Shown here piece after piece: positions 6,160-9,871 of a DNA stretch of 9,871 nt (position 1 is its first letter; the number at the start of each line of letters is the position of its first letter). Under the pieces are notes generated by a model, which saw only the letters and a program-made list of their open reading frames with translations, had not been told where the DNA came from and did no database searches. Both the position numbers and the translations under genes were made by a program. The DNA is taken from NCBI GenBank assembly GCA_020053565.1, contig JAGVMY010000146.1, positions 1-9,871 of the forward strand, in the 5' to 3' direction. Origin of the DNA: Thermodesulfovibrionales bacterium. Lineage in GTDB: Bacteria; Nitrospirota; Thermodesulfovibrionia; Thermodesulfovibrionales; SM23-35.

Positions 6160-7406
6160 TGGATAAAAGAAGAATTGTTGTCACAGGGTTAGGTATTATC
6201 ACCCCTCTTGGTGTGGGTGTGACACCCTCGTGGGAAAATCTTGTTCAGGGCAAATCTGGTATTGGTAAGATCACATTATTTGATGCATCTCACTTTCAGA
6301 CACAGATAGCCGGTGAAGTGAAAGGTTTTAACCCTGAAGATTATATTGAGACAAAAGAGTTAAAGAAAATGGATCGGTTTATCCACTTTGCAATTGCTGC
6401 AGCAAAGATGGCATTGGATGATTCCGGTTTGAAGATCACGGATAGTAACGCAGAGAAGGTAGGCGTTATTATCGGGTCAGGTATGGGAGGTATCTATGCA
6501 ATTGAACATTACCACACTGTGTTACTTGAGAAGGGACCGAGGAGAATATCCCCCTTTTTTATTCCTATGTTAATAATAAATCTTGCCTCAGGCCATGTAT
6601 CTATAAAGTTTGGCGCAAAAGGACCTAACTCTGCTGTAACCACTGCATGTGCGACAGGAAGTCATTCAATTGGAGATGCGTTTAGAATTATTCAGCGGGG
6701 AGACGCAGACGCAATGATTGCCGGAGGTACAGAAGCAGTGATAACACCTTTGGGTGTAGGTGGATTTAATGCAATGAAGGCTCTCTCTACAAGAAACGAT
6801 GAGCCAGAAAGAGCAAGCAGACCTTTTGACGTTGATAGAGACGGCTTTGTGATGGGTGAGGGTGCAGGTATTGTGATACTTGAAAGCCTTGAAAGTGCCA
6901 TGGACAGAGGTTCGAAAATATATGCAGAGATAGTCGGATATGGGATGACTGCAGACGCATATCATATTACCGCTCCTTCTCCAGGGGGTGAAGGTGCAGC
7001 AAGGTGTATAGCGATAGCATTGAGGGATGGAGGGGTTAATCCTGCTGAGGTGGATTACATAAATGCACATGGTACTTCAACAAAACATGGAGATGAACTT
7101 GAAAGCAGTGCCATTAAGAAGGTGTTTGGTGCTCATGCCTATAAGATAGCAATCAGTTCAACAAAATCTATGATAGGTCATTTACTCGGTGCCGCTGGGG
7201 GTGTTGAGGCAGCTCTTACTATTCTCAGTGTGCATAATGATATTGTGCTCCCCACAATTAATTTAGATAATCCAGATCCTGAGTGCGACATTAACCTTGA
7301 TTATGTACCACATAAAGCAAGAAAAATGACAGTCAATTATGCCTTGTCCAACTCTTTTGGATTTGGCGGAACCAATGCCTGCCTGTTGTTTAAGAAATTT
7401 ACATAA
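6156..7406 (+). CDS. fabF: 3-oxoacyl-[ACP] synthase II (416 aa)
   Basis: Condensing enzyme that extends acyl-ACP with malonyl-ACP. The thiolase-fold catalytic triad is complete: Cys165 (TTACATGSHS), His305 (NAHGTSTKHGD) and His342 (KSMIGHLLGAAG). The C-terminal SNSFGFGGTN (408-417 region) forms the gating loop near the active site. Length agrees with FabF (about 410). Two consecutive ATGs (6156 and 6159) are possible starts. The first gives the common 4-nt ATGA overlap with the acpP stop, and either is compatible with the family. There is no separate strong ribosome-binding site, as expected for coupled translation. FabB is the alternative name within the family, but position next to acpP and the sequence favour FabF. 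Confidence 0.95.
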   Translation: MMDKRRIVVTGLGIITPLGVGVTPSWENLVQGKSGIGKITLFDASHFQTQIAGEVKGFNPEDYIETKELKKMDRFIHFAIAAAKMALDDSGLKITDSNAEKVGVIIGSGMGGIYAIEHYHTVLLEKGPRRISPFFIPMLIINLASGHVSIKFGAKGPNSAVTTACATGSHSIGDAFRIIQRGDADAMIAGGTEAVITPLGVGGFNAMKALSTRNDEPERASRPFDVDRDGFVMGEGAGIVILESLESAMDRGSKIYAEIVGYGMTADAYHITAPSPGGEGAARCIAIALRDGGVNPAEVDYINAHGTSTKHGDELESSAIKKVFGAHAYKIAISSTKSMIGHLLGAAGGVEAALTILSVHNDIVLPTINLDNPDPECDINLDYVPHKARKMTVNYALSNSFGFGGTNACLLFKKFT

Positions 7407-7425
7407 GAAACCCGAAATAGTCTTT

Positions 7426-7431
7426 TACAAT
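7426..7431 (+). promoter_or_regulatory. Possible -10 box just before rnc
   Basis: TACAAT ends 8 nt before the rnc ATG, and there is no Shine-Dalgarno in the 33-nt gap. The spacing resembles the near-leaderless layout in front of mdh, but I find no convincing -35, so this may be chance. Confidence 0.2.
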
Positions 7432-7439
7432 AACCTGTC

Positions 7440-8153
7440 ATGACACTGTTGAAATTAGAAGATACTTTTGAGTTGGAAAACCGTCTTGGATATTTTTTCA
7501 AAAATAAAGAGTTACTCATAGAAGCTCTGACACACAGGTCTTTCTCCCATGAGAATTCGGAAAAATCAACGCATCATAATGAAAGGCTTGAATTCCTCGG
7601 TGATTCTGTCCTTGGATTTGTTATCGTCGAGTATCTTTATTTATCTGATAGTCGGTTTGCTGAATCGAGTATGGCCAAGATAAAATCCTATCTCGTCAAG
7701 GAATCTGTACTTTATGAGATTGCAGACTCTCTTTCTCTTGGAAAATATCTCAGACTTGGTAAAGGCGAGGACGCCACTGGCGGAAGAATCAAAAAATCAC
7801 TATTAGCTGATGCGCTTGAGGCTGTTTTAGGGGCAGTTTACGTCGATGGTGGTTATGAAAGAGCGAAGGAGCTTATCTTAAGATTATTCAATGAAAAAAT
7901 AAAGGCTATCATAAATTCTGGAGAATTCCATGATTTTAAAACAGAGCTCCAGGAAAGAACCCAACTTTTTTTTAATGTTCTTCCTGAATACAGGGTAATT
8001 AAACAGGAAGGTGAAGAGCATAAAAAGATTTTTACAGTTGAAGTCTTCATAGACGGGAAGCAGTTTGGCAGAGGGTCGGGAAAAAGTAAAAAAGAGGCAC
8101 AGACTCTTGCTGCGAAAGAGGCACTATCCAGATTTCACCTACCAACTGCTTAA
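7440..8153 (+). CDS. rnc: Ribonuclease III (237 aa)
   Basis: Double-strand-specific endoribonuclease that processes rRNA precursors and other structured RNAs. The N-terminal catalytic domain (about 10-155) has the signature HNERLEFLGDSVL with Glu48, Glu51 and Asp55, and the second acidic pair Asp124 and Glu127 (LADALEAVLGAVYVDGG). The C-terminal double-stranded-RNA-binding domain covers about 164-233, with DFKTELQE at its start and GSGKSKKEAQTLAAKEAL (212-229) carrying the Lys pair that grips the RNA backbone. Length is slightly above E. coli Rnc. Gene order fabF-rnc is widespread in bacteria. The start lacks a Shine-Dalgarno, so a downstream TTG is not excluded, but the ATG fits family length. 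Confidence 0.96.
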   Translation: MTLLKLEDTFELENRLGYFFKNKELLIEALTHRSFSHENSEKSTHHNERLEFLGDSVLGFVIVEYLYLSDSRFAESSMAKIKSYLVKESVLYEIADSLSLGKYLRLGKGEDATGGRIKKSLLADALEAVLGAVYVDGGYERAKELILRLFNEKIKAIINSGEFHDFKTELQERTQLFFNVLPEYRVIKQEGEEHKKIFTVEVFIDGKQFGRGSGKSKKEAQTLAAKEALSRFHLPTA

Positions 8154-8155
8154 AA

Positions 8156-8172
8156 AGAGGGCAGGACCCTCT
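8156..8172. other. GC-containing hairpin after rnc
   Basis: AGAGGG (8156-8161) and CCCTCT (8167-8172) form a perfect 6-bp stem with a 5-nt loop, 2 nt after the rnc stop. On the plus strand it is followed by A, not T, so it does not look like a standard rnc terminator. On the minus strand it is followed by five T (8156-8152), the layout of an intrinsic terminator that would block antisense transcription into rnc. It could also stabilise the 3' end of the rnc message. Confidence 0.45.
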
Positions 8173-8207
8173 AAAAACCTTCTTTCACAACAAGTACTAT
8201 AATTTTC

Positions 8208-8237
8208 TTGACGGGATACTTTCAAAAATAATAATAT
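8208..8237 (+). promoter_or_regulatory. Candidate promoter for the HEAT-repeat gene
   Basis: TTGACG (8208-8213; 5/6) and TAATAT (8232-8237; 4/6) are 18 nt apart, predicting a start near 8244 and a leader of about 47 nt. This suggests the HEAT gene is a separate transcription unit from the fab-rnc block. Confidence 0.45.
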
Positions 8238-8285
8238 CCAGATAGATTTAAATTAAAAAGACAATACATGAAATAATCTGGGAGG
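8238..8285 (+). promoter_or_regulatory. Leader inverted repeat touching the ribosome-binding site of the HEAT-repeat gene
   Basis: CCAGAT (8238-8243) is complementary to ATCTGG (8276-8281), whose last two bases begin the Shine-Dalgarno GGGAGG (8280-8285). Folding would partly cover the ribosome-binding site. The 32-nt loop is AT-rich and the stem short, and the first arm lies near the predicted transcription start. The Shine-Dalgarno itself is strong, 5 nt from the ATG. Confidence 0.3.
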
Positions 8286-8290
8286 AACAA

Positions 8291-8959
8291 ATGAAGAGAA
8301 GGATGTCATCTTTTATGGTTTTGTTATTCACTCTATTTTTCTTTGCAAGCATATTTGCGGGGGATGCAACTGCAGATAAGATTGATGAAATAAAGGTTGA
8401 GCTTGAGAGCTATAACTGGCAAACTCGTTTATCAGCGGTAGAAAAGTTGAAAGGTATTAAAGACGAAAGAGCATTTCAACTACTTTTGGAAATTGCTGAT
8501 ACATCAGTGGAATACTGGCCCATTAAAATTAAGGCAATGCTGTTGCTTGGTGAGATCGGGAATCCGAAGGCAATTGAATTGTTGTTAAAAGTCTTTAATG
8601 ATGCATTTCTGAACAGTGAATGTCCTTCCATAAAATCCCATGCTGCTATTGCTCTTGGTCATTTCAATAAAGACAGCAGAGTTGTTGATGCACTTATTAC
8701 TGGAATAAATGATGGAGAAGTTCTCACACGGGAAGCATCAGTAAATTCACTTGGAAAAATCGGTAATCCCAAAGCTGTTTCTTTTTTAATCCCTGCACTC
8801 AATGATAAAAGTTTTGCAGTGAGGCTTAGTGCAGTAAGAGCACTCGGAAAAATCGGGGATCCTCAGGCTATTCCCCATCTTCAAAAGATTGCAGACAGTG
8901 ATAATGATCCATACATGAGGAATGAGGCCATATCAGCATTGAAAGAAATGAAAAGATAA
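8291..8959 (+). CDS. Secreted HEAT-repeat protein of unknown role (222 aa)
   Basis: The N-terminus is a Sec signal peptide: MKRR charge cluster, hydrophobic core about 8-23, and an Ala-Thr-Ala motif (26-28) giving a likely cleavage before Asp29. No lipobox Cys is present, so the product is probably a soluble periplasmic protein of about 194 residues. The rest is helical HEAT/PBS-lyase-like repeats starting near 42, 77, 113, 144, 175 and a partial one from 206. The third to fifth are clearest, sharing the pattern R.EAV.aLGkIGdpkAi..L. Such repeats form a curved solenoid for protein-protein contact; the name PBS-lyase is historical and no lyase activity is implied. The gene has its own promoter candidate and strong ribosome-binding site. 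Neighbours give no partner. Confidence 0.85.
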   Translation: MKRRMSSFMVLLFTLFFFASIFAGDATADKIDEIKVELESYNWQTRLSAVEKLKGIKDERAFQLLLEIADTSVEYWPIKIKAMLLLGEIGNPKAIELLLKVFNDAFLNSECPSIKSHAAIALGHFNKDSRVVDALITGINDGEVLTREASVNSLGKIGNPKAVSFLIPALNDKSFAVRLSAVRALGKIGDPQAIPHLQKIADSDNDPYMRNEAISALKEMKR

Positions 8960-8969
8960 AGTCTTATCT
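8954..8969. terminator. Weak hairpin between convergent genes
   Basis: AGATAA (8954-8959) and TTATCT (8964-8969) form a 6-bp stem with a 4-nt loop over the stop codon of the HEAT gene. On the minus strand it is followed by T-rich sequence, so it might end transcription of the beta-grasp-like gene that stops at 8990. The stem is AT-rich and weak. Confidence 0.25.
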
Positions 8970-8989
8970 CGCAGTTTTCACGGGAACGA

Positions 8990-9172
8990 TTATTTCACAT
9001 AAATTTTTGCCCCCTCAGATAAGGCTCCGTCCAGACCAATCTCATTTCCCCACTCATCATAAACTTTCTTCAAAGACTCTATAACTTTGATAAGTCCTGT
9101 ATGTATAAGGGCATGTTTGACGGTCATACCGGGTAAGATATCAACCGGTGTATCATTCACATAAACTTTCAT
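8990..9172 (-). CDS. Small beta-grasp (ThiS/MoaD-like or ferredoxin-like fold) protein, 60 aa, unknown function
   Basis: A short but protein-like frame. It opens with a beta hairpin, MKVYVNDTPVDILPGMTVKH, whose VNxxPVxxxPGxTVxxAL layout is typical of ubiquitin-like beta-grasp proteins and of the N-terminus of 2Fe-2S ferredoxin-like domains. It closes with VYDEWGNEIGLDGALSEG (37-54), then AKIYVK, again a beta-grasp pattern. It has no Cys, so no Fe-S cluster, and ends in Val-Lys rather than the Gly-Gly tail that ThiS and MoaD need for thiocarboxylate formation. GGTGA lies just before the ATG as a weak ribosome-binding site. It follows the 5'-nucleotidase-like gene on the same strand with a 164-nt gap holding a palindromic element. 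The fold is inferred from pattern only, and the function is not known to me. Confidence 0.6.
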   Translation of the reverse strand: MKVYVNDTPVDILPGMTVKHALIHTGLIKVIESLKKVYDEWGNEIGLDGALSEGAKIYVK

Positions 9173-9207
9173 TCATCACCGTAAATTAATACAGCTCTCA
9201 TGAAGTC

Positions 9208-9308
9208 AGGCAGAAAATGGTATTTGAGCGGTTTTGAATTCTGTCTTCGACAGAATTCACCTCGGAGGTCGTTAGACCGAGAATGAGCGAAAGTACCATT
9301 TTCTGCCT
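9208..9308. repeat. 101-bp palindromic element with perfect 15-bp terminal inverted repeats
   Basis: AGGCAGAAAATGGTA (9208-9222) and TACCATTTTCTGCCT (9294-9308) are exact complements. The pairing extends 3 bp inward through a G-U and two A-U pairs. Inside, 9235-9245 pairs perfectly with 9249-9259 over 11 bp around a TTC loop (two GAATTC sites), and CTCGG (9261-9265) pairs with CCGAG (9277-9281), or alternatively GGTC (9267-9270) with GACC (9275-9278). The whole would fold into a three-way, cloverleaf-like structure on either strand. TGAGCG is also repeated directly (9225-9230 and 9284-9289). No T-run follows either end, no obvious target duplication flanks it, and no frame codes through it. 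Most likely a dispersed MITE- or REPIN-like repeat. Confidence 0.75.
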
Positions 9309-9336
9309 ATTTAAACACATATAATTAACTATCTGA

Positions 9337-9871
9337 TTATTGAATTTCTGTAATCCTCCCCTCCACAACTGGAGCTATTCTATTCTTTTCTTTTATATAT
9401 TCTATCACAACATCTCTCAACCACCTGCCTGAATCACTGTATACAACCTTTTCACCTTTCATTACACCTCCGATAATGGAAAAATCCCTCGATGCCTTTA
9501 TTGCTTTTCCAAAAGCTTCGTATCCGTCACCACTGGCTGCGAGGAAGTCATTTGTTGCAACAGTGTACTCTTTATCGGAATTTATTGGTTTATCAGCAAT
9601 GAGAATCTCACGTACCCTATCACCTGTTTTTGCAGACTTTTTATATTTAAACGAAAGACCTGATACCTGAGGGAATCTCCCTACTCCTTCCTCTATCACT
9701 GATACTCCATGCTCTAATGCCTCTTTAATCTGTTTTCCGGTGAGTTTGATGGCAACGATATAATTGTCAAAAGGCAGGACAGAATATATATTTTTTACTT
9801 TCACTTCACCTTTCTTGATGCTTGTTCTTATAGTGCCTCCGTTTATAATAGCAACATCAGCGCCTGATGCA
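9337..9871 (-). CDS. 5'-nucleotidase / UDP-sugar hydrolase (UshA-like), C-terminal domain; 5' part outside window
   Basis: The frame is open to the window edge, giving 177 residues from the first full codon at 9870. A GTG at 9804 is internal, not a start, because the family motif ADVAIINGGTIR (4-15) lies upstream of it. This is the 5_nucleotid_C domain: NGGTIR with Arg15 contacting the substrate, VLPFDN (31-36), RFPQVSGL (65-72), and NDFLAASGDGYEAF (107-120), whose Phe109 and Tyr117 match the aromatic residues that stack on the nucleotide base in UshA. The metallophosphatase domain, which holds the catalytic metals, should lie beyond the right edge. Members usually act outside the cytoplasmic membrane on nucleotides or UDP-sugars; the exact substrate cannot be told from this half. 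Confidence 0.9.
   Translation of the reverse strand, partial: ASGADVAIINGGTIRTSIKKGEVKVKNIYSVLPFDNYIVAIKLTGKQIKEALEHGVSVIEEGVGRFPQVSGLSFKYKKSAKTGDRVREILIADKPINSDKEYTVATNDFLAASGDGYEAFGKAIKASRDFSIIGGVMKGEKVVYSDSGRWLRDVVIEYIKEKNRIAPVVEGRITEIQ

Noticed and set aside
9208..9308. tRNA or intrinsic terminator for the palindromic element
   Set aside because: There is no T-run on either strand, and the arm lengths, loop sequences and CCA/anticodon pattern do not fit a tRNA.
9337..9804. Separate 155-residue protein starting at the GTG at 9804
   Set aside because: The frame continues upstream to the window edge and contains the NGGTIR motif of the 5'-nucleotidase C-terminal domain, so the GTG is an internal Val.
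1..9871. CRISPR array, phage, toxin-antitoxin or defence genes
   Set aside because: I saw no regularly spaced repeats, no integrase, transposase or nuclease genes other than rnc, and no small paired genes of that type.

Overview
The window looks like a stretch of chromosome from an AT-rich (my estimate is roughly 40% GC), Gram-negative, probably anaerobic bacterium. The gene set and protein style suggest Nitrospirota (Thermodesulfovibrio-like) or a sulfate- or metal-reducing 'deltaproteobacterium'. That placement is inference from gene content, not a database result. Most of the window is ordinary core metabolism. I see no phage, transposase, CRISPR array, rRNA or tRNA.

Left part (1-4858, all minus strand, read right to left): a DRE-TIM condensing enzyme best read as an Re-type citrate synthase; isocitrate dehydrogenase, whose start codon overlaps the previous stop (TAATG); a CNNM/CorC-type membrane protein with CBS domains; an LDH-like malate dehydrogenase; and the first 13 codons of nucleoside diphosphate kinase at the window edge. 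The three metabolic enzymes fit one route: malate to oxaloacetate, plus acetyl-CoA to citrate, then (with an aconitase not present here) isocitrate to 2-oxoglutarate, which feeds glutamate synthesis. The malate dehydrogenase gene appears to have its own strong promoter placed so close to the ATG that its mRNA may be almost leaderless.

Centre (4859-8153): a 260-bp divergent intergenic region with candidate promoters for both directions and a nested set of inverted repeats, followed by fabG, acpP, fabF and rnc on the plus strand. This is the familiar fatty-acid elongation/RNase III block, but plsX, fabH and fabD are not upstream of fabG.

Right part (8154-9871): a promoter and leader followed by a secreted HEAT-repeat protein (plus strand). 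Convergent to it on the minus strand are a 60-residue beta-grasp-like protein and, upstream of that, the C-terminal part of a 5'-nucleotidase/UshA-type enzyme that runs off the window. Between the two minus-strand genes lies a 101-bp palindromic element with perfect 15-bp terminal inverted repeats and two internal hairpins. It is the most unusual non-coding structure in the window and probably a dispersed non-autonomous repeat.

No wholly new multi-gene system is evident. The best leads are the 9208-9308 palindromic element, the nested repeats at 4936-5053, the citrate-to-2-oxoglutarate gene set with its Re-type citrate synthase candidate, the near-leaderless malate dehydrogenase, and the orphan beta-grasp mini-protein.
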